64,000 nt of DNA, taken from contig NZ_JAPEPZ010000001.1 in the NCBI RefSeq assembly GCF_026339875.1, positions 620,001-684,000 on the forward strand, in the 5' to 3' direction. Shown piece after piece: positions 54,641-64,000 of the stretch; the first letter of the stretch is position 1; each line of letters begins with the position of its first letter. Source of the DNA: Streptomyces sp. NBC_01571 (GTDB taxonomy: Bacteria > Actinomycetota > Actinomycetes > Streptomycetales > Streptomycetaceae). Under the pieces are notes generated by a model that saw only the letters and a program-made list of their open reading frames with translations, had not been told where the DNA came from and made no database searches. A program made the translations under genes and the position numbers.

Positions 54641-54765
54641 GATGCGGCAGCATATCAACCAGTCGCAATTAGGCCGTGTTCATCAACATCTGAGGGGGAA
54701 CAGTCCACTCTGGTGCCATAGGACTGATGCACTTAGGCCGCACCGCCGTGTGCAACTGCCCCTTG

Positions 54766-56547
54766 TCACTGTTGACACGGCCTGGCCTCGCGCCGCTCCG
54801 CTTGGACTTCTTCGGTCTCCGGTCCGGAAGAGCCGGCGGGGTCACTCGGTTCGGACGCCACGACGACCACCTGGTCCTCGGCGCTCCACGCGCGCCGCTC
54901 CCCCTTGTGGGGGTTGAGCCGGACCCCGAGGTCCGGGAGCGTGGCGCGCCGGTCGTGACGGCGGTATCCGATGGCGCACTCACCGCGGTCGCGCGCCGCG
55001 GCCACCACGGTGGCGAAGCTCGCCTCGCTGCCCGGGCGGACGTAGTACACGGCGGGCCGCAGGCAGATGGTGCTGCCTTCGGCGGAGAACAACTCGTCGA
55101 ACACGGCCGCGAGGTGCCGGTTCTGTGCGATCTGCGCCATGAGCAGTCCGGTCAGCTCGCCGCTGACGATGACGTCGGAACCGGGGTTGAGGGGTGCCAG
55201 CGGCCGGTTGCGGTCATCGATGAGTTCGGTGACGACCCGCATCTCCCGTCCGGTCCGGTCCTCCAGCAGCCGCACGGCCAGCAGGGTGACCAGAGTCCGG
55301 TCGTCGGGCCGGTCGGGCCCGTCCCCCGGATCGGGTCCGAGGACGACCATCCCGTCGTACGGGGCGAGGTCGAGCCCGAGCAGGGTCTCGGGCCGCGACA
55401 GGTCGGCGGACTGGAACCGCACCGTCAGCCGGGCGGCAGCCGCGGTCTCCGGTTCCCGCGCCGGTCCCGGCACGGCCCGGTCCGTGACCACGTGCAGCAC
55501 CGAACCCGGGCGGGCCGTGCGCCGCAACTGGTCCACGACGAGTGGCGCCCGCCGGTTCCAGCCGAGCAGCAACAAGTGGGTGGCGTCGTCCGGAGGTGGC
55601 GGGTCGGTGACGATCGCCGCCCGGTCGACGAGGTGCCGGCAGTCCTCCAGCCGCGTCGTGTCGTCGTCGTGAGCGAGGACGATCAGGCGGCTTCCCGGTG
55701 CGACGACGGTGTCGGCGGCCGGATTCAGCAGCGTACGTCCCTCGGGGGTGAGCAGTCCGACCACGCAGGAACTGGCGTGACCCAGCAGAACCGTGCCGAA
55801 GGGCGTCCCGTGGAACGCGGACCCGTCGGCGAGGTGGAACTCGTCGCCGGCGAAGTCCAGCAGGTCACGCAGGACCACGGAGAGGCCGGGGCGGCCGACG
55901 CACTGCGCGATCAGCCTCGCCGTGACCGTGTCGGTCTCCAGGACCGTGCCCCGTGCGCCGGCGGCCAGTCGGGCCGGTGCGCGGTAGCGGTCGTCCCGCA
56001 CGGCGGCCAGCACCGGCGGCCCGCCCGTCCCCTCGCCCAGGACCGCTCGCAGGGCCAGCAGGACGCGCAGGACCTCGGCGTCGGCCGTCGGCTCCCCGGA
56101 CGGCAGGACCAGCACGGTGCTCGCCGTGCGCGGGCTGACCAGCGCGAGTACGCCGGGGTCGCTCGCCGGGCCGCTGCGGCAGATGATCCGGGCGCGGCCC
56201 GGCGGACCGGTCTGGAGCGCCAGCGCCCGCTCCATCTCGGTCTTGTCCCGGTCGGCGAGCAGGACGATGGCCCGCGGCCGGTGTGCGGCCTGGGCGGCGA
56301 TCAGTTCGCCGACCACCGTGGCCACCTGGTCCGACCAGCCGAGTACGACGGCGTGGCCCTCCTCGATCACCGTCGACCTGCCGCGGCTCAACTCCGCCAG
56401 CCGGTCGGCCAGGCCCGTGGTGATGACCCCGACAAGAGTCGACACGCACAGCAGCGCGACCAGCCCGAGCAGGGCCGCGAGCAGCATGCGCAACGGGGTG
56501 CCCGTCACCGCGCCGAGGCGTAGCGTCTCCGCGCTGGTCCGCCACAC
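54766..56547 (-). pseudogene. CASTOR/POLLUX-like ion channel protein, N-terminus lost
   Basis: A 593-residue frame related to CASTOR/POLLUX-type channels: one membrane helix (MLLAALLGLVALLCVSTLVG), the LADRLAELSRGRSTVIEEGH linker, and two RCK-like nucleotide-binding domains (VVLGWSDQVATVV; LLLLGWNRRAPLVVDQL). Family members normally start 60-70 residues earlier with a first membrane helix that precedes the pore. Here the frame reaches back only to a GTG at 56547 and is preceded directly by a fragment of an unrelated Rv1733c-like gene. The first helix is missing, so channel function is doubtful. It could still make a truncated protein. Confidence 0.7.
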
Positions 56548-56552
56548 CGCCG

Positions 56553-56965
56553 TCAGCCCAGCGTGGTGCCGTCCTGGCCCAGGCCGTGTCCCACGCGGCC
56601 AGGTTGTGTCGCCGCAGTACGAGGTCGGTGATGCCGTACGCGACGCCCCCGAGGAAGGCGACGGCCAGGGCCGCGGTGATCGCCCAGCCCATGCAGCGGC
56701 TGCGGATCCGGTCGGTGGTCAGCGGCGGCCCGGTGAGCCGTCCCCGGGTGTCGGACCAGATCCGGATGGTGCTGCCCTCGGTCAGACCGGGCCGCACCCC
56801 GGTCTTCGCGGTGCTTGTGTGCCCGGTGGGGTCGGTGAAGCGGACGCTGACCGGGTAGCGGCTCTCCTTCTCCTCCGTCGACCCCGGCTCGGGGTGGCGT
56901 GGGGCGTCCTGGACGAGGACCGCGAGGGCCGGCTGTCTCGCCTCCTGCTGGCGCTCGGCGGATCG
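56553..56965 (-). pseudogene. C-terminal fragment of an Rv1733c-type membrane protein
   Basis: On the minus strand the frame reads RYPVSVRFTDPTGHTSTAKT, then STIRIWSDTRGRLTGPP, then a membrane helix (WAITAALAVAFLGGVAYG), then RHNLAAWDTAWARTAPRW. This is the C-terminal half of the Rv1733c family, common in Streptomyces. The N-terminal half is absent because the sequence passes into a SecD-like gene in the opposite direction at about 56965. The usual stop after the final Trp is also missing unless a frameshift is assumed. Confidence 0.65.
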
Positions 56966-56967
56966 GT

Positions 56968-58225
56968 ATGGCCGTGGACGCCAACGTGCTCGTCTTCGAA
57001 CGTGCCCGCGAGGAGTACACCTCCCGGCACCGTCCCAGCCCGTGCTCGGCCCTCACCGCCGGATTACGCAACGCCTTCAGCGCGATCGCCGACTCCAACA
57101 TCACCACGCTGATCGCGGCCGTACTGCTGTTCCTCCTCGCCTCCGGGCCCGTGCGCGGATTCGGTGTCACCCGCGGCATCGGCGTCGTCGCCTCCATGGT
57201 CAGCGCGTTGGTGGTCACGCGGGTGCTCGCCGACCACGCCGCGTCCCGCCCGTGGGAGCGCCGTCGTCCTCGTGTCACCGGAATCGCCACAGCCGGCCGG
57301 GTCCGCGACCGGCTCCTGCGCCGCAGGCCCGATCTGATGCGCCGGCCGCGCCGCTGGCTGGCCGCCTCCGCCGCCGTCCTGGTCCTCGCCTCGTCGGGCA
57401 TCGCGGTGCGTGGCCTTCAGTTCGGCATCGACTTCACCGGTGGCCGTCTGGTGGAGTACGCCACCGGCGTCCCCGTGGACCCGGAACGTGCCCGCGCCGA
57501 TCTCGAGGACGCGGGAGTCGCCCGAGCGGTCGTCCAGTTCTCCGGCGACACCGGACTCACGGTACGCACCGAGGAGTTGACCGACACCGAGGCGGCCACG
57601 GTGACACGGACCATCGGCACGCTCGGCGGGGGTGGCGGACAAGGTCCGCGACGAGTTGATCGGCCCCAGCCTGGGCGAGGAGCTGCGCCGCAACGCGCTC
57701 ATCGCGCTCGCCGTGGCGCTCGGCGCCCGGCTGCTCTATCTCGCGGCCCGCGTCCGCCGGCTGTTCGGCACCGCCGCGGTCGCGGCGCTCGCCCACGACG
57801 TCCTCGTCCTCGTCGGCGTCTTCACCTGGCTCGGCAAGCCCGTCGACGGCGTCTTCCTCGCCGCCCTGCTCACCGTCGTCGGCTACTCGGTCAACGACTC
57901 GGTCGTCGTCTTCGACCGGATCGGGGAGCCGCTCCGGCGCAACGCCGGGAGCCCGCTGCCGAACCTGGCCAATCACGCGATCCTGCAGACGCTGCCCCGT
58001 ACCGTCAACACGGGCATGGGCGCGGCGCTCATCCTCACCGCCCTGGCCGTCCTCGGCGGGGAGTCGCTCACCGACTTCGCGCTCGCCCTGCTCATCGGTC
58101 TCGCGGTCGGCACGTACTCCTCCGTCTTCACCGCCGTCCCCGTGGCGATCGAACTCCACCGCCGTGACCGGCCCCGGCATCCCGCACGCCGGGCGCGCGA
58201 GGTCGCCCACGACGGAATTCTCTGA
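56968..58225 (+). pseudogene. SecDF-type protein fragment, 5'-truncated and frameshifted
   Basis: The sequence starts abruptly inside SecD at IGMAVDANVLVFERAREE, continues through the last SecD helices, and then without stop enters SecF (GLQFGIDFTGGRLVEYATG). The SecF frame breaks near 57625: removing one G from a GGGGG run restores VADKVRDELIGPSLGEELRR and the rest of SecF in the frame ending at 58225 (conserved GYSVNDSVVVFDRIGE, RTVNTGMGAAL). So this is a SecDF-fusion paralogue that has lost its N-terminal two-thirds and acquired a frameshift. It contains a TTA codon near 57063. Confidence 0.75.
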
Positions 58226-58606
58226 CCAACCCACCACAGACTGCGGCGAGTTCACGCAACGTGCCGCTGAGGTCAGGTCCGTCGGCGCCACCCACCGGCG
58301 CGCTCGGTTCCCTCCGCAGTAGGACACACGGCTTCGTCGTGACACGACGCGCCGGCCCGGCCTTCCGCGCCGTGACGGTGACCTCGCCGGAGGGCACCGC
58401 CCGGCCGGAGGGGTGATCGGCCGCCGGGGCGGGTTTGGCCCAGGAGCGGGGCGGGAAACCGTCAACGTTCCCCCAGGCGGCTGGGCCGGACCTCCGGCCC
58501 CGCCGTCCGTGGGTGCCGGCTCAGGGAAGGAGCGCCAGATGCCGGGAGCCTTTCGGCGCGCGGGAGGCAGCCAAGTGCCTCGGAGGCGCCGGAAAGCGAG
58601 GTGCAC
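58226..58606. other. Gap before the YihY-like gene
   Basis: About 380 bases with no supported gene. It should contain the promoter of the YihY-like gene; no clear boxes were found. Confidence 0.45.
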
Positions 58607-59437
58607 ATGACGGACTCCTCCGACGCGCCACGCAACGGACGACGCCGGCGCCGGACCCCGCGAGCCGTCTGGCACGACTCGGCCCTCGGACGCCTCTGGC
58701 AGCACGGCAGCGAACTGGAGCTGCTGCACCGGGCCATGGGGTTCGCGGCACTGAGTCTGGTCACCCTGACGCCGCTGCTGATCGTCGTCGCGGCGGCGGC
58801 CCCCTTCGAACACCGGGGATTCGCCCTGTGGGTGATCGACGGCATGAGCCTGTCGGGGCATCCGGCGGACGCCGTGGAGAAGCTGTTCTCGGCGCCGCGC
58901 AGGGTGCTGAGCACGACCAGCGTCTTCAGTGTGCTCGCCGTCGTGCTGTTCGGTGTCAGTTTCGCCGCGAGCGTGCAGAACGGCTACGAGCGGATCTGGG
59001 AGATCCCCGCGGGCCCGTGGCACCACGCGTGGCGGCGCGTGGTGTGGCTCGCCGCCCTGACGGCGTACCTGTTCAGCGAGGCGGAAAGTGGCGCGGTGCT
59101 GGTCGGCGGGCTCACGGAGACCATCGTGCGCGTCGCTCTCACCGTGTTCTTCGGTGTTCTCTTCTTCTGGTGGGGGCAGCACTTCCTGCTCGGCGAGCGA
59201 GTGCCGTGGTCGGCGCTGTTGCCGGGCGCGGTGGCCACGATGGCGGGGCTGGTCGGTCTGCGCGGGTTCTCGTACGTCGTGTTCTCGCCGCTGATCGTGA
59301 ACAACGCGATCAGCTACGGGACCGTCGGCACCGTTCTCGTCGTGCAGTCGTGGCTCATCGGCGTCGGTTTCGTCGTCTTCGGCGGAGCCCTGGTGGGCCG
59401 CCACATCCACGACGCCATGGAGCGGCACGCCCGATGA
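58607..59437 (+). CDS. YihY/BrkB-family membrane protein
   Basis: A 276-residue membrane protein with six hydrophobic helices and the pattern of the YihY/BrkB (formerly RNase BN) family: ALSLVTLTPLLIVVAAAA near residue 50 and FGVSFAASVQNGYERIWE near residue 125. Function is unknown in the family. The ATG at 58607 follows a GCGAGGTG ribosome binding site; a GTG six bases upstream is also possible. It appears intact, unlike its neighbours on both sides, and converges with an MFS fragment. Confidence 0.85.
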   Translation: MTDSSDAPRNGRRRRRTPRAVWHDSALGRLWQHGSELELLHRAMGFAALSLVTLTPLLIVVAAAAPFEHRGFALWVIDGMSLSGHPADAVEKLFSAPRRVLSTTSVFSVLAVVLFGVSFAASVQNGYERIWEIPAGPWHHAWRRVVWLAALTAYLFSEAESGAVLVGGLTETIVRVALTVFFGVLFFWWGQHFLLGERVPWSALLPGAVATMAGLVGLRGFSYVVFSPLIVNNAISYGTVGTVLVVQSWLIGVGFVVFGGALVGRHIHDAMERHAR

Positions 59438-59459
59438 AGGCCGCGCGCCGGCGGTGGTC

Positions 59460-60490
59460 TCACGCCCGGTCGCGGCCGTGGCCCCGGTTCCGCGGCCGCG
59501 CCGTCATCGTGGCCGCGGCGACCGCGGTCGCCGCCAGGACGGCCCCGGCCGTGCCGAGCGCCGCCTGCGCGGCACCGCTCGGGGTGCCGTCCGCGGCCAG
59601 GTACACGCCTCCGACCACCGCGACGCCGAGCGTGCCGCCCAGCTGCTGGACGGCGTTGAGGAGCCCGGCCGCCGAACCGGTCTCCTGCGCGCCCACACCG
59701 CTGAGCGCGGTGGTGAAGAACGGCGGGGCGAACAGACCGGTGCCCAGGCCCGCGACGACGAGCGCGCAGGGCAGTGCCACCGGGTACGTGCCGAGCGGGA
59801 CGGACCGGTGGGCGAGAACCGCGCCGGCGAGCCCGACGGCGAGGGTGGCGACCCCCGCGTGCATGACCCCGGTCCCGTACCGCGGGACCAGGTACGCGCC
59901 CGCGGCCCACGACGCGACGGCCGGCCCGGCGGACCACGGCAGCAGGGTCAGCCCCGCGGTGAGCGGGCCGCGGTGCAGACCCAGTTCCAGGTGGAGCACC
60001 ACGGTGCTCATGACGCCGTTCGTGACGGCGAAGAAGCGCGTGGAGGTGGCCGGCGCGGCGGGAAACGCGCGACCGCGCAGCAGAGCCGGTTCGATCAGCG
60101 GGGCCCGGCAGCGGCGCGCGGTGCGGCGCCGGTGGGTGACGAACAGCACCAGGACGGCCGCGCCCACGGACGCCGCCGTCCATCCGGCCGGTCCCGGTGT
60201 GCCGGTCGTCAGCGGGCACACCACCAGCGCGACGCCGGCCATCGCCAGCAGTGTCCCCACCGGGTCCAGCCGCGGTCGGACCGGCGCGCGGTCCTCACGC
60301 AGTCGCCGCGCGACGAACAGGACCACGACGGCGTTGACCAACAGGCAGGCGCGCCACGACATGCCGAGCAGGTCGGCGTGGGTCAGTACCCCTCCGAGTA
60401 CCGGTCCCAGGACCGCCGACACACCCATGCCCGGGCCTATCGTGCCCAGCGCCCTGGGCAGTTCGTCGGCGACAGGGTGCTGCGCGTGTG
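59460..60490 (-). pseudogene. MFS drug-efflux transporter (EmrB/QacA type), N-terminus lost
   Basis: The frame encodes the last nine to ten helices of a 14-helix EmrB/QacA-type exporter: GVSAVLGPVLGGVL (the family's motif C region), SWRACLLVNAVV, GAGLLNAVQQLGG-like GSAAGLLNAVQQLGGTLG, and a usual C-terminus. The first four helices and motif A are missing. At about 60455-60490 the family match stops and an LtrA-like gene begins on the other strand. A start codon suitable for the truncated protein is not evident. Confidence 0.7.
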
Positions 60491-60965
60491 CGAGACCCGG
60501 GCGAACACCCTGATACCGAACGCCGCCGGAGAGCGTCACACATCCTGGCTCGAGCTCTTCTTCGACCTTGTCGCGGTGGCCGGAGTCGCCCAGCTCGCGC
60601 ACCTGCTGCACGGTGAACCGGATGGCGGGACGTCGGCCTGTACGTGGTGCTGTACCTGGCGTTCTGGACGTGCTGGCTCTCGCCGACCCTCTCCGGAAAC
60701 GTCGCGGCGGAACGTACGCGTACCCGCGCTCTGTTGCTCGGCATGTTCGGCCTCACGGTGATGGCGGCGGCCGTGCACGGTGTCCAGGAGGGCGGGTCGG
60801 TCACGGCGTTCGCCATCGCCTACGCCGCCATCCGTGTCCTGGGCGGCAACGCCTTCGGCGACCGGCGCGGGGTCCTGCTCGACTGGCTGACGGTCTCGTT
60901 CACCGCGGGCGCGGTCCCGTGGACCGTCTCCATCTGGGTCGACGGCCCCGCCCGCCAGCCAGGCG
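60486..60965 (+). pseudogene. LtrA-family membrane protein fragment, frameshifted
   Basis: From a GTG at 60486 the frame gives NTLIPNAAGERHTSWLELFF and DLVAVAGVAQLAHLLHGEPD, the typical start of low-temperature-requirement A proteins. A frameshift at about 60625-60640 moves the match to another frame (YVVLYLAFWTCWLSPTLSGN, RTRALLLGMFGLTVMAAAVH). The match ends after about 150 residues, while the family usually has about 400. Both a frameshift and a 3' truncation are present. Confidence 0.7.
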
Positions 60966-61353
60966 CCGGGAATCGACGGCTGACCACGCCGTGTCCGTCG
61001 GGGCCGTACGGCGGACACGGCGCGCAGTCGGCGCGCCCCGGACGGCTCCGGGCCGCGGGCCGGTTCACCCCCCGGTGCCCGCGACCCGGCGCCGACGGGT
61101 CCTCGCCCTCCCCCACCCGGCTCGGACCCGCCCCGCCGCACCGCACCGGACGGTCGGCTAACAGATCGGCACGGCTCCGGTGTGGAACGCCCCGCCGCCG
61201 TCCACGCCGGAACTTGCCTCTCGTACCTGCCTCCTGCTCACAGCCGACACTGTGCTTCGGTCCCGAGCAGGCGAGAAGGCGCGTGCCGTGTCTCGTGCCG
61301 TGCCGCTCAGCGGACCGCAGCCATCCCGGCGCCCCCGGGAACGGCGTCCCCGG
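60966..61353. other. Non-coding stretch after the LtrA fragment
   Basis: About 390 GC-rich bases with no recognisable gene, repeat or terminator. Probably debris between the decayed region and the YhgE-like gene. Confidence 0.4.
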
Positions 61354-62529
61354 TCAGTGCCCGACCACGGCGGCGGAGAGCGCGGTCCTGTCCCGGCGCG
61401 CGGCGACCCGGTCCAGGAGGTACTGGACGGCCAGGCAGCCCACGACCCAGGCGACCAGGGCGAGCAGCGATCCGGTGAGGTGCGCGTTGTCGAAGTAGGC
61501 GGCGTCACGCAGAGCCTGTATCGCGGCCGCCGGCGCCAGGAGCTCGGCCAGCGGGGAGAGCCAGCCGGGCAGGAAGGTGGCGGGCAGGATGCCGCCGGAG
61601 GTGGCGTTGCCCAGGATCAGCAGCAGCACGGAGGCGACCGGCATGCCGATGGGGCCGAACAGCCGCAGCAGCACTCCGGTCGCGGCGGCGGTCGCCCAGG
61701 CGAGCAGCCCCACCACGACGGCGACGGTGAGGAAGGACGCGGGGAGCGCGCCGAATCCGGTGTGCGCGATGAATGCCACCGTCACGCCGGAGGCGGCGGC
61801 GAAGACCAGCATCGACGCCGCCCGGGCCGTCAGCGCCAGGCGCGGGGCGATCTGATAGGAGGACACCGCGAAGAGGAACCCGGCGAGCACCACGCCGAAC
61901 GCGGCGTAGAACGCCGACAGTCCGCGGGCGTCGCCGGCCGCCAGCGGCCGCACATCCCGTACGGGGACGGGGTGGCCGACCGCTTGGGTCGCGGCCGTGG
62001 CGAGGCTGGAGACGACGGAGGGGCCCTGCGCGCCGGCGGCCAGCAGACGCATGCCGTGGGCGTCGCTGACCAGAGCGGCCGGAACCTCGTCGTGGACGAT
62101 GGCCCGGCGGGCCGCGTCCGCGTCCGGGTAGCGGTGGAAGGAGTAGGCGTCCGGTGCCGCGCTGTTGAGAGCGAGTTCCGTGCGGGCGGCCACCGTGTCG
62201 GACGCGGCGATGCCGAGCGGCTGGTGACGCGCGGTGGGGGCGTGGAAGGCCGCCAGATAGACGGCGACGAATATCGTCCCGATCGCCAGCGCGGTGACGA
62301 CCGGCACGAGCATCGCCTTGCGGACTCCGGCGGCGGCCGCGAGCACCGGGGCCGGGATGCCCGGCTCGGTGTCGGCCAGCGCGTGGCGGCCGTGCGCGGG
62401 ACGATGGCCCGCCGGATACGCGTCCGGGTCGTACGGGGTGCCGTCGGGTGAGGCGATGACGGGGAGTTCCGAGCTGGGTTGCATGAAGGAAGGGCTCTCT
62501 GGGAGTCCGCGACGTACGCGGGAGGTCAT
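61354..62529 (-). CDS. YhgE/Pip-like ABC-2-type membrane protein
   Basis: A protein of about 391 residues: a cytoplasmic N-terminus, one membrane helix (about 70-95), an extracellular domain of about 120 residues, then five helices, as in YhgE/Pip and DUF3533/ABC-2 permease-like proteins. The starts ATG 62529 and ATG 62484 are both possible; neither has a strong ribosome binding site. It is divergent from a TetR gene, a frequent pairing for this type of membrane protein, so it is probably repressed by it. A role in export or phage/envelope functions is inferred from family only. Confidence 0.78.
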   Translation of the reverse strand: MTSRVRRGLPESPSFMQPSSELPVIASPDGTPYDPDAYPAGHRPAHGRHALADTEPGIPAPVLAAAAGVRKAMLVPVVTALAIGTIFVAVYLAAFHAPTARHQPLGIAASDTVAARTELALNSAAPDAYSFHRYPDADAARRAIVHDEVPAALVSDAHGMRLLAAGAQGPSVVSSLATAATQAVGHPVPVRDVRPLAAGDARGLSAFYAAFGVVLAGFLFAVSSYQIAPRLALTARAASMLVFAAASGVTVAFIAHTGFGALPASFLTVAVVVGLLAWATAAATGVLLRLFGPIGMPVASVLLLILGNATSGGILPATFLPGWLSPLAELLAPAAAIQALRDAAYFDNAHLTGSLLALVAWVVGCLAVQYLLDRVAARRDRTALSAAVVGH

Positions 62530-63147
62530 CTCGGTCCAGGACGCGACCGGCGGTCAGGAGGATTGCGGGGGGGGTGGCGATGCCGACGTGACGGGAGTGG
62601 GCCGCGGTGCGCCGCCGCTCCGGCGGCGATGCGTCTGGGCTCGGTCGGGGGCGGGCGACGCGGTGGGGCCCGGTCGGGAGGGTCCCCGTCCGGCCGCACG
62701 CGTACGCCACGGCCGGCCGGCGGTTCGGTCGGCGCCGGTGTCAGCTCCGGAGCGACGGCGCCGGCCCGCACGGCGACCGCCCGGTGCCCCGCCGCGCGCA
62801 CTCGACCACCAGCCGGTCAGCCACCTCTGTGGCGCCCCGGTGGCCGGTCGCCACCGCTCTGCCCTTGCAACGTGCCAACTGCACGGTCGTCACCGCTTCT
62901 CTTCTCTCGCGACAGGTGAGGAGTGCCGCGAGAGACACCGTCGGCGCCCGCGACGAACGCCGGCCCGCAGAGCGGGGGCACCCCACGCCAAAAGACGCAC
63001 TCATGGCGTGCCGCTCGGGCCGACCTCGTCGACGGTACACTAAACGCAGAAAATCCTGCACTTGTTGTGCTGTGGGGACCGCCACTGCCGTAACCTCGAC
63101 GCATCCGCCAGAACAGACCGCACAGACCAGAAGGCGACGGGCCCACG
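62530..63147. other. Divergent intergenic region of the YhgE/TetR pair
   Basis: About 620 bases. Most is very GC-rich without coding signal; 63035-63085 is clearly more AT-rich and probably holds the TetR promoter. It contains a GCAG-AAAATC-CTGC inverted repeat that could be an operator. No small gene recognised. Confidence 0.5.
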
Positions 63148-63837
63148 GTGACTCCCAGCGCATCGCGAGAAGACGGCCGACCGCGGTTGCGGGCGGACGC
63201 CGCACGCAACCGCGACCAGATCCTGGCCGCCGCGCGAGCCGCCTTCCGGGAGCTGGGCACCGCTGCCCCGCTGGACGAGATCGCCCGCCGCGCCGGGGTC
63301 AACATCGCCACGCTCTACCGGCGTTTCCCCGACCGTGACGCTCTCATCCGGCAAGTCGTCGTCGACGGTTTCACCCTGGTGCATCGCACCGTGCGCCGCG
63401 CGCTCGAGGCCGCGCCCCGCGACCCGCTGGCCGCCATCGGGGAATTCCTGCTCACCCTGGTGGACGAGCGGGAGATGCTCGTCCTGCCCCTGATCGGCGG
63501 TCCGGTCACCGACGATCCCGAGGCCGCGGCCCTGCAGCGTGAGATCGTGACCGTCCTGGAGGAGCTCCTGGCCACGGCCCGCGCGCAGGGCGTGGTCCGT
63601 CCGGACGCGACGGCGGTGGACCTGATCGCCACCGGAGCGCTCTCCTGCCGTCCGCTCCCGCACCTCCCCGCCGAGCAGGCCAGCGCGCTCGCCGCCCGTC
63701 ACGTGCGCATCTTCCTCGACGGCCTGCGCCCGGACGGTGCCCGGCCGCTCCCCCCGCCGCCCACGAACGAGGACCTCACCGTCCACCTGCACCCCGTCAA
63801 GGGCACCGACCGCGGGAGCGGTCCCTCCGCGAGGTGA
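63148..63837 (+). CDS. TetR-family transcriptional regulator
   Basis: A 229-residue regulator with a clear helix-turn-helix (APLDEIARRAGVNIATLYRRF) and a C-terminal domain of the SbtR-like TetR_C type (LALL-like helices around DPLAAIGEFLLTLVDE). GTG start at 63148. Divergent from the YhgE-like membrane gene, which is its probable target. After the stop, a 12-base direct repeat CTTCCCGTACGG (63852 and 63880) lies in the short gap before the next gene. Confidence 0.9.
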   Translation: MTPSASREDGRPRLRADAARNRDQILAAARAAFRELGTAAPLDEIARRAGVNIATLYRRFPDRDALIRQVVVDGFTLVHRTVRRALEAAPRDPLAAIGEFLLTLVDEREMLVLPLIGGPVTDDPEAAALQREIVTVLEELLATARAQGVVRPDATAVDLIATGALSCRPLPHLPAEQASALAARHVRIFLDGLRPDGARPLPPPPTNEDLTVHLHPVKGTDRGSGPSAR

Positions 63838-63907
63838 CCGGGCCGGCCCCGCTTCCCGTACGGGGGGGGACCGGCCCACTTCCCGTACGGCGACGGACCG
63901 CGAACCC

Positions 63908-64000
63908 TCAGTCCCTCCCCCGCAGTTCTTCGTAGGGGATGCGCGAAAGGTGGAGGACCTCGCCGAGCGTCCCCCACTCGTCACCGCCCAGCTTGGTCAA
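63908..64000 (-). CDS. C-terminal end of an unidentified gene
   Basis: The frame enters from the right edge and ends at the TGA at 63908-63910, giving 30 residues with good codon use (LTKLGGDEWGTLGEVLHLSR then IPYEELRGRD). I do not recognise the family from this tail. Confidence 0.55.
   Translation of the reverse strand: MTKLGGDEWGTLGEVLHLSRIPYEELRGRD

Noticed and set aside
58435..60513. 692-codon plus-strand frame
   Set aside because: Crosses the YihY-like gene in another frame and the MFS fragment antisense; no domain.

Overview
The window reads as actinobacterial, almost certainly Streptomyces-like, DNA. Base composition is very GC-rich throughout. Real genes have G or C in nearly every third codon position, GTG starts are frequent, and ribosome binding sites are GGAGG-like. 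The gene families (SpoIIE-type phosphatases, LAL regulators, CASTOR-like channels, Rv1733c-type proteins, ricin-lectin secreted hydrolases) are typical of Streptomyces. No rRNA, tRNA, CRISPR array or intact mobile element was recognised. The density of accessory and broken genes suggests a chromosome arm rather than the core; that is inference.

Layout. 1-8.0 kb: an aromatic-catabolism locus for a resorcinol/hydroxyquinol-type route (HpaB-type flavin-dependent hydroxylase, flavin reductase, hydroxyquinol 1,2-dioxygenase, maleylacetate reductase) with two large ATPase/LuxR regulators. 8.0-9.0 kb: non-coding DNA with a (TTCGGG)n tandem repeat. 9.0-14.1 kb: a GAF-PAS-GAF-SpoIIE phosphatase, then a TetR / SDR / periplasmic-binding-fold operon. 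14.1-21.2 kb: one 2336-residue secreted protein joining a GH92 mannosidase-type domain, carbohydrate-binding, FIVAR and FN3 modules, and a class A acid phosphatase (PAP2) domain. 21.2-30.1 kb: transposase and gene remnants, a sirtuin, an LLM oxidoreductase / GH13 operon, a Usp protein, and an esterase/monooxygenase pair beside an AraC regulator. 30.2-35.9 kb: a compact six-gene cluster (KAS III, ACP, KAS II, atypical KAS III, carboxymuconolactone-decarboxylase-ferredoxin fusion, P450) that looks like an unassigned small-molecule pathway. 36.5-41.7 kb: three secreted enzymes that all carry a ricin-type lectin domain (GH18 chitinase, beta-helix protein, ThuA-like protein), preceded by a DasR-like box. 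42-54.7 kb: small stress/membrane proteins, a two-component system, a pseudo-phosphatase, a DUF485/sodium-solute symporter pair, and a cell-wall-sorted hydrolase. 54.7-61.0 kb: a zone of truncated or frameshifted genes (CASTOR-like channel, Rv1733c-like, SecDF, MFS, LtrA) around an intact YihY-like gene. 61.3-64 kb: a YhgE-like membrane protein divergent from a TetR regulator, and the tail of an unknown gene.

How parts work together. The hydroxylase and reductase would make hydroxyquinol, the dioxygenase would open the ring, and the reductase would give 3-oxoadipate. The GH92-phosphatase fusion carries Gln where GH92 alpha-mannosidases have their catalytic Glu. That change is known from a GH92 enzyme that removes mannose from mannose-phospho-mannose, so the attached phosphatase could take the exposed phosphate: a two-step phosphomannan-dephosphorylating machine in one chain. 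Together with the ricin-lectin enzymes, this points to attack on fungal or other polysaccharide-rich walls. In-frame TTA codons in the LLM/GH13 operon and in the DUF485/symporter operon predict control by the bldA tRNA.
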